The notes under the pieces: model-generated
What the model saw: the letters and a program-made list of their open reading frames with translations, nothing else
The model's database searches: none
Told to the model about the DNA's origin: nothing
Translations under genes and position numbers: made by a program
In this document: in pieces, positions 23,389 to 31,773 of the stretch
Layout: each line of letters begins with the position of its first letter
Position numbering within the stretch: position 1 is the first letter of the stretch
Origin: Hemileia vastatrix
Taxonomy: Eukaryota > Basidiomycota > Pucciniomycetes > Pucciniales > Zaghouaniaceae
Assembly: GCA_030280995.1 (NCBI GenBank)
Contig: JASXTE010000002.1
Coordinates: forward strand, 3,607,683-3,671,682
Direction of reading: 5' to 3'
Length of the DNA: 64,000 bases

Positions 23389-23648
23389 TAGTTTATCCTC
23401 TTTGCGGAGGAGTCCATAAAATTTCGTTGATATCATAGTTTATCCTCGTTGCGGAGGTATAAATTTAATAAAAATCATTAAAATTGTAGTTTATCCTCAT
23501 TTCGGAGTTCGTCCATATAATTTCATAAATGTCATAGTTTATCCTCATTGCGGAGGAATCCGTAAAATTTCATCAATATCATAGTTTATCCTCATTTCGG
23601 AGGAATCCATAAAATTTTGTAGATATCATAGTTTATCCTCATTGCGGA
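23389..23648 (-). repeat. Array of 6 hairpin motifs (CCTC/GAGG class)
   Basis: Plus-strand form TAGTTTATCCTCATTGCGG followed by AGGA at 23389, 23436, 23487, 23535, 23582 and 23629, i.e. every 46-52 bp. In element sense: TCCTC, loop CGCAAT, GAGGA, TAAACTA. The last copy encodes the end of integrase (LRNEDKL, stop at 23626), so the array begins inside the gene. Confidence 0.88.
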
Positions 23649-25002
23649 GGAAGACTTCGGCACTCCTGGTGCCTCTAGGATAGAACCGTTTCACTTGATT
23701 GGCCGCTACCCTCTTCTTTAATACTACTCCATCCAACTCTTCTAGCACATATGAACCGCCGGAAACTTGCTCCTTGATTTTATACGGTCCATTCCACCTA
23801 TCTGCAAACATTTTTCCCCACTGACTTTCCAAACTCCTATTATACACCAGGACCATATCTCCTGGGTTCAAAGGTTTCCTTAATCGATGTGCCAACCGCT
23901 CATCCCAATATCTAACTGATTGATTTCGGATCTTCATCATCCGCGAATATGCCTTTTCTAAATATTCTTCTTTCTTTTCTAGCTGCATCATTCTTGCACA
24001 CAATAATTCTTCAGTAGTTTTGACCGTGTCCCAGTCAACTCCAAGATATGATTCAGCTTCTAAATCAACCGGTAAAACTGCTTTCTGTCCAAAAACAAGT
24101 TCATAAGGTGAAAATCCGGTCGTCCTTTTGGCAGTGATTCGATCAGCAAATAAAACTAAAGGTAAATAGTGCCTCCACTTTTCGGCACTTGTCCCACACA
24201 TTTTAACTAAAGCATCCTTAATAACTTGATGCCCTCTTTCAACCATGCCTTCAGCTTCAGGATAATATGGGGTTGCTACCCTAACCTTTGATCCAACTTT
24301 CAATACGGCCTCTTTAAACTCTGTCCCAAATTCAGGACCTCCATCTACCGTCACCAACTTCATCACCCCATACCTATATACCCAATTATTCAAAAAAAAT
24401 TCTGCCACATTTTTGGCAGTTAAATTAATAAGAGGCACTGCCTCTACCCAACCAGATAAATCATCTCTGGCCACAATTAAATATTTATACCGTTCCTCTT
24501 TTATATGAACGGCATCTAAACTAACTCTTCCAAAGAGCGTATATTCACCGGTCGCGCTTCCAGGTTCTTTTGGCCTTAAATAACTTCGTCTTTGACATTC
24601 TTCACATGACTGAACCCACTGTTTAACAGCCATCTTCATGCCAGGCCACCAAAATCGATCAGAAATTCTTCTAAATGTTTCTCCAACGCCTCTATGCCCG
24701 AGATCTTCATGCAGTGATTTCAAAACTAATTCTTGCCCCTTCTGTTGAGTTATAACTACTTGAGGATTTGGATACCTCCTCCTCATTAAACGTCGACCAG
24801 ATAGGTAAAACGTAGATGACTTCCTCTTGATAGCCACCCATTCATCGTCTTCACAATCTTCTGGCCTCTCTAAAGTCAAAAAATATTTGACTAACAAAAA
24901 ATAAAAACCAGTCTGACCCCAGACTTCATCTTGAAAATCGATTAATATAACATCAATAGGGACTTCTCTATCACCAATATCACCTGCACATGAATGAGCC
25001 AA
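23626..25002 (-). CDS. Integrase of young gypsy
   Basis: Inserts the cDNA into the host chromosome. The frame is open from 25041, just after a TGA at 25042-25044, so it probably is part of Pol rather than a separate gene with its own start. Visible: H2C2 zinc-binding region (SLHEDLGH...CEECQRRS, residues ~92-135 of the open frame), catalytic D (VSLDAVHIK, ~160), D (TVDGGPEFG, ~217) and E (EGMVERGHQ) 34 residues after the second D, then a basic C-terminal region with NPGDMVLVYN and RWNGPYKIKEQV. No chromodomain is seen. The last residues LRNEDKL coincide with a hairpin motif. Old copy: 19620-19688 plus 31774-33040. Confidence 0.92.
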   Translation of the reverse strand: MAHSCAGDIGDREVPIDVILIDFQDEVWGQTGFYFLLVKYFLTLERPEDCEDDEWVAIKRKSSTFYLSGRRLMRRRYPNPQVVITQQKGQELVLKSLHEDLGHRGVGETFRRISDRFWWPGMKMAVKQWVQSCEECQRRSYLRPKEPGSATGEYTLFGRVSLDAVHIKEERYKYLIVARDDLSGWVEAVPLINLTAKNVAEFFLNNWVYRYGVMKLVTVDGGPEFGTEFKEAVLKVGSKVRVATPYYPEAEGMVERGHQVIKDALVKMCGTSAEKWRHYLPLVLFADRITAKRTTGFSPYELVFGQKAVLPVDLEAESYLGVDWDTVKTTEELLCARMMQLEKKEEYLEKAYSRMMKIRNQSVRYWDERLAHRLRKPLNPGDMVLVYNRSLESQWGKMFADRWNGPYKIKEQVSGGSYVLEELDGVVLKKRVAANQVKRFYPRGTRSAEVFLRNEDKL

Positions 25003-25041
25003 TAATCGTTGACCCCTAAATAAATCTTTAATCGAGCTATG

Positions 25042-25044
25042 TCA
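25042..25044 (-). other. In-frame UGA between RNase H and integrase
   Basis: Context AAA CGT TGA CAT. RNase H and integrase are in the same frame on both sides. The old copy is open over the matching stretch (SKMEISKIFYDKRQSQG), so this is either a private nonsense mutation or a leaky stop. Confidence 0.85.
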
Positions 25045-27906
25045 ACGTTTTTCTTCTGAACCTTTGGATCCTTCGAAAACCGTATTTGAAAATACCTCTT
25101 TTTCTTTATCCACCTTTTTATTTAAATTCTCTAATTCTCCAACATATACACCATTCCTTAATTTACTACTATCCCACACTACCAATCCATTTTCCTCTAC
25201 ATACACCACATCTTCTTCTACCTCCTCTCTGCCGAATTTATCTACACCTTTTTCAACACCTTTTTTAACATAAAAACTATTTTCCAGTTTATCCTCTTGG
25301 TGGAGGTCATCATCATCATAATCTAAACACAATAGTCCTGCCAGTTTAACCTCATGGGGGAGGTATGGAAAGTCTTCAGCTCCTTTAGTGCTGGCTTTGA
25401 TAATAGGTATATCTTCATCGAACTCTTCTGAGTCTGAATCTTCTTCAGTGGGTGGTCTCCTTGATAAACCATCTGGCATAGTAAAAGTTTTGCCAGGCTT
25501 ATGAACTAAATCAAACGAAAAATGTTGAATAAAAGCTACCCATCTTGTCATGGGTGCGTTCGGTAAACTTGGGGAATTAATCATCTGGATTAACGATTTC
25601 GCATCCACTTGCAACTCAAAATGTTGCCCCCACAAAATATGCTGAAGTTTCTTCAGTATTTTCGCCACACCACATAATTCCAATTTTTGTTGAGAATATC
25701 TTGATTCGACCTCAGTAAATACTACAGATTCATACCTAACTGGCCTGATGTAACCAGCTTTATCCATCTGAGACAAAACCGCCCCAGCTGCAACCTGACT
25801 TGAATCAACTGCTAAATAAATTCTGCCAGCATCTTTTCCATAATCCAACTTGTGCAGGACTAAATCCTTCCCCACAACCTCCTTCAACTTCACAAACGCC
25901 TTCTCACACTCTTCATCCCACTCCCAGTCTGCATCCTTTCTCGTTAACCGTCTCAATGGAGCTGCCAATGAAGAAAAGTCCTTGATAAACATTCTAACAT
26001 ATACACAAACGCCTAAAAACCCTCTAACTTCGGTCGTATTCTTGGGTCTTGGCCAGGACTGAATTTTGTTAACTTTCTTCTTGGACATAATCCTACCCTC
26101 TCTACATACCACATGGCCTAATATTTCTAAGGCTGGCACACAACATGAAAATTTTGAACCTGAAATAGTTAAACCAGCCTCTTCAATTCGAAACAAGATT
26201 CTTTCTAATGTAATTGCAAACTCCCAAATGAATTTGCGTATCCCGGGATTCTCTTCCAACACCTGGTTATCATAGTCGGTTGTTGGTCCCTTAATTCCTC
26301 CATCATCTATAAAGATTCCAGCATATTGTGGAATTTCATCTTGAAGGATCCAAGCCATCTGAGCTTGATAAACTGCAACTGAATTTGTTGCTCCTTGAGG
26401 TAATCTTGTTAACTGTAAACGTCCAAGTGGTGTATCGAATGTAGTGAGAGGTCTTGAGTCCGGATGTAACTCTCTCTCATCATATCCACCCATAATATCT
26501 CCCAAACCATAGCACACTGTCCCTGCAAACGCTTCAACAAACTCCTCAGCACTAGGTGGTATTCCAGCATCCTTTATTGTAACCCTATTTAATTCCCTAA
26601 GATCATGAACAACTCTAAGCTTGCCATTCGGTTTCTTGATACAAAATACCGGACTAGAATAACTTGATGTTGATTGCTCATACAGTCCAGTGCGTATCCG
26701 TTCTCTGACAACTTCAATATAGGCTTCTTTTAATGCAGCCGGAATAGGAATCGGTTTCTGCTGCCACGGTTCATGACATACCACAGGAATCTTGTAAGGC
26801 TCCCCATAGGAATGCTTCAACACACCCCTCTCCTCTTCTTCAAAAGCAATGGCCTTCTCTCGCTTGACCATCACATCCAACAACAACTTCTTCTCTTCTC
26901 CAGACAACCAACCATCAGGTTCAAAATTAACAACACCCAGTCTCTCAAAAGTGATTCTTGACGTCTCAGAAAATTCAGGCGGATTCTTTACCAAGGGACT
27001 TTCATAAGGATCTCTTGATAACCTTGGTCTTCTCAAGGGTGGATTTAATTCAGCAGGCAGCGGTTCATTAATAGGTCGAACTTTATTTGCTACTTTCTTA
27101 TATTTGGCTGGGTCCACATCTAAATAAACTTGAGGTAAAACATCGCCATTAAAACTTTCATCAAATGAATCTTCTTCATCGCCAGAATCGGAATAAGAAA
27201 AATTAGATAAATATTTTATTTCATTTTTAAATTTTACCTTTTTCTCCTTTCCCTCGTCTAATTTATAAACAGATTTTCCAACACCTTTGCTTCCCTTATC
27301 CAACAGTAAATCACCCGTAAAGAAAGTTGGCAGTTTACCCTCTTGCTGGAGAACCGGAATTGAATTTTCACAAAAATTATTTTTTTGTGTTTTAATTATA
27401 CTAAGATTTTTAATCGTACTTTGATGAGATTTTCGCAGTTTACCCTCTTGCTGGAGGTCCAAAATAGAAGGAGATAATTGCAGTTTAACCTCTTGCTGGA
27501 GGTCTGGAATAACCTTTTCACAAAAATTATTTTTTTGTGTTTTAATTATACTAAGATTTTTAATCGTATTTTGATGAGATTTTTGCAGTTTACCCTCTTG
27601 CTGGAGGTCACAAAACATACCCTTCCAATTTTTATCCAACCTAATTTGGCCCATTTTGCCTTTTTCACCGTTTTTAAATTTAATAGAAAAACCGGGTAAA
27701 TCCAATAAACATATAGAAAAGTCCAAAACGTATTTGCACTCCAAAGTAATATTAACAGAAAATAATTGAGAATCCACTTGAATTATCTCCAAGTGAGCTG
27801 ACCTATTGCAATCCGGGATCTCATCCTGAGGAGAGATTACAACATTAGAGTGATCAGCCCCTGCTACCCCAAAAAATGAGGGCATCCATCCCTTTCCAAC
27901 AAACAT
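25042..27906 (-). CDS. Reverse transcriptase/RNase H of young gypsy
   Basis: 954-residue open frame; the first Met at 27906 lies inside the protease frame and is probably not a start, since a -1 slip at 27870-27876 would enter this frame. N-terminal ~290 residues hold four LQQE(G/V)KL repeats. RT follows: CIKKPNGKLRVVHDLRELN (~420), RLPQGATNS, and the active site AGIFIDDGGIKG (~532, a Y/F-x-DD variant). RNase H: IYLAVDSSQVAAG (~695), RYSQQKLELCGV and LQVDAKSLIQM carry the D, E and D. The end is acidic, with PHEVKL and HQEDKL repeats, and stops at TGA 25042-25044, 14 codons before the first integrase residue with a homologue. Confidence 0.92.
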   Translation of the reverse strand: MFVGKGWMPSFFGVAGADHSNVVISPQDEIPDCNRSAHLEIIQVDSQLFSVNITLECKYVLDFSICLLDLPGFSIKFKNGEKGKMGQIRLDKNWKGMFCDLQQEGKLQKSHQNTIKNLSIIKTQKNNFCEKVIPDLQQEVKLQLSPSILDLQQEGKLRKSHQSTIKNLSIIKTQKNNFCENSIPVLQQEGKLPTFFTGDLLLDKGSKGVGKSVYKLDEGKEKKVKFKNEIKYLSNFSYSDSGDEEDSFDESFNGDVLPQVYLDVDPAKYKKVANKVRPINEPLPAELNPPLRRPRLSRDPYESPLVKNPPEFSETSRITFERLGVVNFEPDGWLSGEEKKLLLDVMVKREKAIAFEEEERGVLKHSYGEPYKIPVVCHEPWQQKPIPIPAALKEAYIEVVRERIRTGLYEQSTSSYSSPVFCIKKPNGKLRVVHDLRELNRVTIKDAGIPPSAEEFVEAFAGTVCYGLGDIMGGYDERELHPDSRPLTTFDTPLGRLQLTRLPQGATNSVAVYQAQMAWILQDEIPQYAGIFIDDGGIKGPTTDYDNQVLEENPGIRKFIWEFAITLERILFRIEEAGLTISGSKFSCCVPALEILGHVVCREGRIMSKKKVNKIQSWPRPKNTTEVRGFLGVCVYVRMFIKDFSSLAAPLRRLTRKDADWEWDEECEKAFVKLKEVVGKDLVLHKLDYGKDAGRIYLAVDSSQVAAGAVLSQMDKAGYIRPVRYESVVFTEVESRYSQQKLELCGVAKILKKLQHILWGQHFELQVDAKSLIQMINSPSLPNAPMTRWVAFIQHFSFDLVHKPGKTFTMPDGLSRRPPTEEDSDSEEFDEDIPIIKASTKGAEDFPYLPHEVKLAGLLCLDYDDDDLHQEDKLENSFYVKKGVEKGVDKFGREEVEEDVVYVEENGLVVWDSSKLRNGVYVGELENLNKKVDKEKEVFSNTVFEGSKGSEEKR
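27331..27610 (-). repeat. Four in-frame hairpin motifs encoding LQQEGKL
   Basis: At 27331, 27436, 27481 and 27586: in element sense CCTC CAGCAA GAGG G TAAACTG. All lie in the same codon phase and give QQE(G/V)KL. Two further coding copies lie at 25285 (HQEDKL) and 25341 (PHEVKL). The DNA consensus equals that of the non-coding arrays. The segment between 27367-27450 and 27520-27600 is also duplicated (KNNFCE, NTIKNLSIIKTQ). Confidence 0.85.
27864..27876 (-). promoter_or_regulatory. -1 ribosomal frameshift site (T TTT TTG)
   Basis: In the protease frame the codons are CAT TTT TTG GGG TAG; the heptamer T_TTT_TTG (27876 to 27870) is a canonical X_XXY_YYZ slippery site and lies one codon before the stop. 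A -1 slip continues into the RT frame. A short ATCTC/GAGAT stem lies about 30-50 bases downstream. Confidence 0.8.
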
Positions 27907-29285
27907 AATTCACCAGAAGCCGTCCGTTTTATATGCCGCTTCTTGGTGCAAACACAACACTGGCACAAAGTAGTAATCCCTGGCCGTGTTTCCCAACCTT
28001 CATCTCCAGGAGGTGCTAACCGCATATGTAACCTCCGCATATCTTCACCAGTGATCTCCAAACTAATCCCCATGCCAGCTTGATACCCTATCCTGGCCTC
28101 AAAATCCATCAAAAAAGGACCACCAAGAACAGTTTTGACTGCTCCTCTGGCCACATAAAAGTGAACCTTACCAACAGATCCACCAATGCCTAACATGACA
28201 TGCTCAGCTGTACCCATCAGCTCTGTTGCATGCCCTCCAATACCTCTGAGGTTTCCCCCAGTTCCACTTTTAATTGGCAAGCCTATACTCGTCGCTTGCT
28301 CCAATGAAATTAAATTAATTTGAGACCCTGAATCGACCAAGGCCTTTACCTCTTTACCATTTAGAGTTACCACCAGGTAACCCAGGGGAGCAGAAAAATG
28401 TGTATCTACATCTTCCCCAAACTTCTCAGCGTTTTCACAAATATATTCCACCTCTCCAGTGGAAACCCGACGCCTCGTCAAATGCTTCTTTTGCTTTTCA
28501 GCAAGCGCCGGACTAATCGTAAATAACTCCCCCAAAGATAAGGGAATCTGAAGTTGATTCACCCTATTCAAAACTGCGTCCATCGCATTAGCTTGACCAG
28601 AAACTACTGGCCGCTCATACTGGACCTTTGATTTAACAACCTTGGCCCTGGGTACCTCTTGAGGTCCAACCGAGCCGTCTTCACCCCCCATTATAACATC
28701 TTCACTTTCTATAACCCTAACTCCGTCACCAGCTTCTTGCACTAATCCTGATCCATCGCTAGTCCTTCTTACTCCCTCCATTGGGATGGGACCGCTAAAA
28801 CTTGGTCTGGGTAGAGACGCCAACGGTACGTCCTCCTCAGAATCCGAATCATCCTCTGGCATAGGCTCACCATTTAAATCAAACTTGCCATAACTAGGGG
28901 GCCCCATATCAGCAATCCCCTTCTGCATTTTATATAATTCGTCCTTAGAGTAAGGGTTCAATTTGTTGGCGGCAGTTTGAGCACTAGAATTCTTGTCCTT
29001 AGAGTAAGGGTTCACTTTGTTATTGGCCTTGCCAGGATTAGCCCTCAATTGGCTCTGAATGCTACTTTTCGCCTTAGTAGCAGCTGCTCTTCTAGCAGCA
29101 TTAACATCGTATTCGCCAGCCATACAGCTACCCTCCACCTGGGCAACTGTCGCCAGCTCTAAACCACCAAAAGAAGTAGAAAATGTGGCTTTACTGACCT
29201 CTTTCTCCTTGCCCTTGTCAGCTTTACCACCATTACCATTACCATTTTTGCCACTCTTGGCATTAACATCTTCATCTGTCACCTC
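27864..29285 (-). CDS. Protease region of young gypsy
   Basis: Pol frame between Gag and RT; cuts the polyprotein. The frame begins directly after the Gag UAA (GAG GTG ACA GAT), has no nearby ATG, and is in phase with Gag, so it is probably reached from Gag. N-terminal ~270 residues are low-complexity and basic to acidic (SGKNGNGNGGKADKG; AARRAAATKAKSS), with an acidic NGEPMPEDDSDSEED patch. The aspartic protease core is KALVDSGSQINLISLEQATS (~310) with the DSG triad and a later VLGGPFLMDFEARIGY region. It ends at TAG 27864-27866, just after the slippery heptamer. Confidence 0.88.
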   Translation of the reverse strand, partial: EVTDEDVNAKSGKNGNGNGGKADKGKEKEVSKATFSTSFGGLELATVAQVEGSCMAGEYDVNAARRAAATKAKSSIQSQLRANPGKANNKVNPYSKDKNSSAQTAANKLNPYSKDELYKMQKGIADMGPPSYGKFDLNGEPMPEDDSDSEEDVPLASLPRPSFSGPIPMEGVRRTSDGSGLVQEAGDGVRVIESEDVIMGGEDGSVGPQEVPRAKVVKSKVQYERPVVSGQANAMDAVLNRVNQLQIPLSLGELFTISPALAEKQKKHLTRRRVSTGEVEYICENAEKFGEDVDTHFSAPLGYLVVTLNGKEVKALVDSGSQINLISLEQATSIGLPIKSGTGGNLRGIGGHATELMGTAEHVMLGIGGSVGKVHFYVARGAVKTVLGGPFLMDFEARIGYQAGMGISLEITGEDMRRLHMRLAPPGDEGWETRPGITTLCQCCVCTKKRHIKRTASGELCLLERDGCPHFLG

Positions 29286-29288
29286 TTA
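29286..29288 (-). other. In-frame UAA between Gag and protease
   Basis: Codons AGA TTT TAA GAG GTG. Gag and protease are in the same frame. Either a programmed readthrough point or a termination/reinitiation site. Confidence 0.9.
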
Positions 29289-30497
29289 AAATCTGGCTCT
29301 CCTTTCAGCCGTTAAACTTCTTCTGACCAAATCAGAAGGAGACTGTCCATCACTGGGCTTGATGAACGAACCATCAGGAAATTTATAAACTTTACCATCA
29401 AAAAGAACTCGCCCAGCATCCATATCCTTATCAAGAGCAAAACAAACTGTTGCTCTGTGACCCCTCCTATTACAATAGGAGCACACCTTTGGCTCATCAT
29501 AGCCACCTCTATATCCATTACTACCACCATTCCCACCATTTCTCCCATTTCCTGGGAAGCGGTTACCATTGTTATTGCCATTATAATTTCGACTTTCATA
29601 ACCTCTAGACTGATAAGAAGTCGACGTCAACGAAGAAGCGATTGGGGCCTTATTGGCCTTCTGAGTTTCTTGAACAAATATTTTTAATTGTTTCGTTAAA
29701 TCGGCCAAGTGATCGACCATCTTATTATCTACATTACCCTCAACTTTAGCAGCAGGTAATCCCATTTGAGCCTTCTTGGCCTCCTGGGCTTTGACCATAA
29801 TATCGTTGTTTTCGGCCAAAACTTCGCTAACCTTGCTAACATATTGAGTGCAAGACTCTTGATATTTGTCCAACGCTAATAACTTTAGATGGGCTTGAAT
29901 GTTGTCCTTGATAACCTCCAGAGCCGGCAGTTTCTGCTCACCATTAGGCAGTTCCTTCATCAAATCTTTTCTTGAAAGATCCTTCAAGACGTCCATACGA
30001 ATATCCCTGCTGCATGCTGACCAAAACAAATCTTTTGCTTGGTTCTCATGCACTAACTCGTCCACCAGTATGAGATATTCCACCACTTCATCAAACTGAA
30101 CACAGAGCTTTTTGAAGTCAGCCATAGAAGAAACACCACCTTTTGCTTGCCAGTCTCCAACAATTTTATTGAGGTCCATCATAGTAAACCTAACACCCCA
30201 TCTATCAACCATAGCTTTAGAAAGCTTAACCCAATCCTTGTCCTTGAATGCCTGCATAGCAATAACCTCTTTTTCCACCTCCCTATCGGCAATAAAAAAT
30301 CTAACTTGCTTCACCATATCCACATGAGAAGCACCATCAACAGCAGCAGCAGCTTCATACCTGCTAATGAACCATTTAACCTCCTCCCCATCAAACTTTG
30401 GGCCATCCCAAGAAACAATTCTAACTGAGGGAGTAAGAGGGATAGAAGATCCAGAAGCAACAGCAGAAGAAGAAATCCCAATAAGTAATGGAAAGCG
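29286..30497 (-). CDS. Gag of young gypsy (capsid-nucleocapsid)
   Basis: Forms the virus-like particle and binds RNA. First in-frame ATG is at 30323 (MDMVKQVRFFIADREVEKEV), but the frame is open up to a stop at 30498-30500 and the upstream part (WDGPKFDGEEVKWFISRYEA) is conserved in the old copy, so the protein probably starts further up by a non-AUG codon, splicing or an altered start. After the capsid-type helical part come EVLAENNDIMVKAQEAKKAQ, a Gly/Asn-rich basic segment (YNGNNNGNRFPGNGRNGG) and one CCHC knuckle CSYCNRRGHRATVC, near residue 288 counted from 30323. It ends at the UAA. Confidence 0.9.
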   Translation of the reverse strand, partial: RFPLLIGISSSAVASGSSIPLTPSVRIVSWDGPKFDGEEVKWFISRYEAAAAVDGASHVDMVKQVRFFIADREVEKEVIAMQAFKDKDWVKLSKAMVDRWGVRFTMMDLNKIVGDWQAKGGVSSMADFKKLCVQFDEVVEYLILVDELVHENQAKDLFWSACSRDIRMDVLKDLSRKDLMKELPNGEQKLPALEVIKDNIQAHLKLLALDKYQESCTQYVSKVSEVLAENNDIMVKAQEAKKAQMGLPAAKVEGNVDNKMVDHLADLTKQLKIFVQETQKANKAPIASSLTSTSYQSRGYESRNYNGNNNGNRFPGNGRNGGNGGSNGYRGGYDEPKVCSYCNRRGHRATVCFALDKDMDAGRVLFDGKVYKFPDGSFIKPSDGQSPSDLVRRSLTAERRARF

Positions 30498-30514
30498 TTA
30501 ACAATCGATAAAAT

Positions 30515-30590
30515 AACAAGCCTCTTGCAGGCCAATAGCAAAAATCCAATTAGAGTTCCAGAAAATAAGCCTCTTGCAGGCTAATAACGT
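30515..30590 (-). repeat. Leader direct repeat with GCCTGCAAGAGGC hairpins
   Basis: Two copies, 50 bp apart (30515-30537, 30565-30586), of a block that in sense contains TTAGCCTGCAAGAGGCTT; GCCT and AGGC can pair over a GCAAG loop. Position between primer site and Gag is where packaging or dimer signals usually lie. Confidence 0.55.
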
Positions 30591-30627
30591 TCTTGATCCA
30601 AGTAAGTTTTTAAAGAAAGCTAGAGAA

Positions 30628-30650
30628 ATCGAACCCCACGTTGGGCGCCA
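30628..30650 (-). other. tRNA primer binding site of young gypsy
   Basis: In sense TGGCGCCCAACGTGGGGTTC and GATT, two bases after the LTR. Its complement has the layout of a tRNA 3' end: T-loop TTCGA, T-stem CCCAC, acceptor strand GTTGGGC, discriminator G, CCA. The match is unusually long. tRNA identity not assigned; no such tRNA gene is in the window. Confidence 0.85.
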
Positions 30651-30652
30651 AC

Positions 30653-31773
30653 TATGGTAAGGTAAACTCTTACAGTCGCCTTGCTGTAAGCAGAATCCGG
30701 AGGAGATATATGGATTTAGCTGAAAACCCCGTCCTTCCAATAAAAATAACAAAGTAGGTGTTCTAAATCACTAAGCTAACCAATCTACTTAGATCTGATT
30801 GATAAAAATAATGAAACTCTAAAATAATTAACGCTTATTGAGATTTAAAGAAAGTGGCTGTTGATAAAGAAATACTGATAACAACAATTAAGGTGTACCA
30901 GTGAAAGATCTGTAAAGATTGACTTTTATGTTTTTATAATAATTTAAATTTTTATGAGACAGCAATAATCAAGTCCCAGTGATGAAGACCTTTCTAAAGA
31001 TACCCTATATGAAGTGTTATTTTAATTGTTGAGTAGTATTTCTAAAATGTTATATATAAAATATAAAGTTATAAGGGTATTACGAATTTATTTAATTTGT
31101 TGAGTAATAAAAAATGAGACTGTGGTAGTTAATGATTAAGCTGTATGATGTGTCCCCCCTCTCAATTTCGAGTTTGAGAAGCGCTTAAGTATTCCTAGTC
31201 ACGTGCCTAAGTTTTCCCCTCCAGAGCTCTTCCAGAGTCAATCCGGAGCCTGTACGGAGTCCGTACGGAGTCCGTACGGAGTCGAAACGGAGTCCGTCCG
31301 GACTTCCGGACTCAATTTAGAACCTTAAAACCATAATAAAAAATCTAGAAAAATTACACATAATAGAGCTACTTCCCCTTTACCTACCAAACTAATTTTC
31401 GTAGTCTGCGCAGCTCTAATTACCCCGTGTAAATTCATCAAAGTTAAGTAATTTTTGAAAACGTAAATATTTCTATAAAACTTTAAAATTCATTTAAAAA
31501 TTTAAGAAAAATAGTAAAAATTCTGGGAAAATTTCCCAAGGTTCTTGAGTGACTCGACTTAATACTTATAAATTTTTCAGACCGTAAAAATAAGTTTTCT
31601 CCGTAAAATAAATTGTTTTCGTGTAGGCATTTGCTCGTGACCAATTTCTTCATATTTAAAACTCAAATAAATTAAATAAAACCCTTTTATATAAAAAAAA
31701 TAACGCCAACCTTGCACGCCGTAATAACTCCATTTACATATTTAGGTGCCGTACTAAACTTTAGGCTACCACA
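30653..31773 (-). repeat. Young gypsy 5' LTR
   Basis: 1121 bp, 11 bp longer than the 3' LTR. The difference is one extra CCGTACGGAGT unit near 31255 in a short tandem repeat. Confidence 0.92.

Larger units (their letters stand above)
19689..31773 (-). mobile_element. Young Ty3/gypsy LTR retrotransposon, nearly intact
   Basis: 12.1 kb, sense strand minus. Order in sense direction: 5' LTR (30653-31773), primer site, Gag, protease, RT/RNase H, integrase, motif-rich 3' region, purine tract, 3' LTR (19689-20798). It sits in the integrase codons of the old relative; ATGT is duplicated on both sides (19685-19688 and 31774-31777). Joining the flanks in thought restores the frame ...DFQDDV|WGQTGF..., which also occurs in its own integrase. 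Near-identical LTRs show a recent insertion. It is far richer in CpG than the surroundings. Confidence 0.93.
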
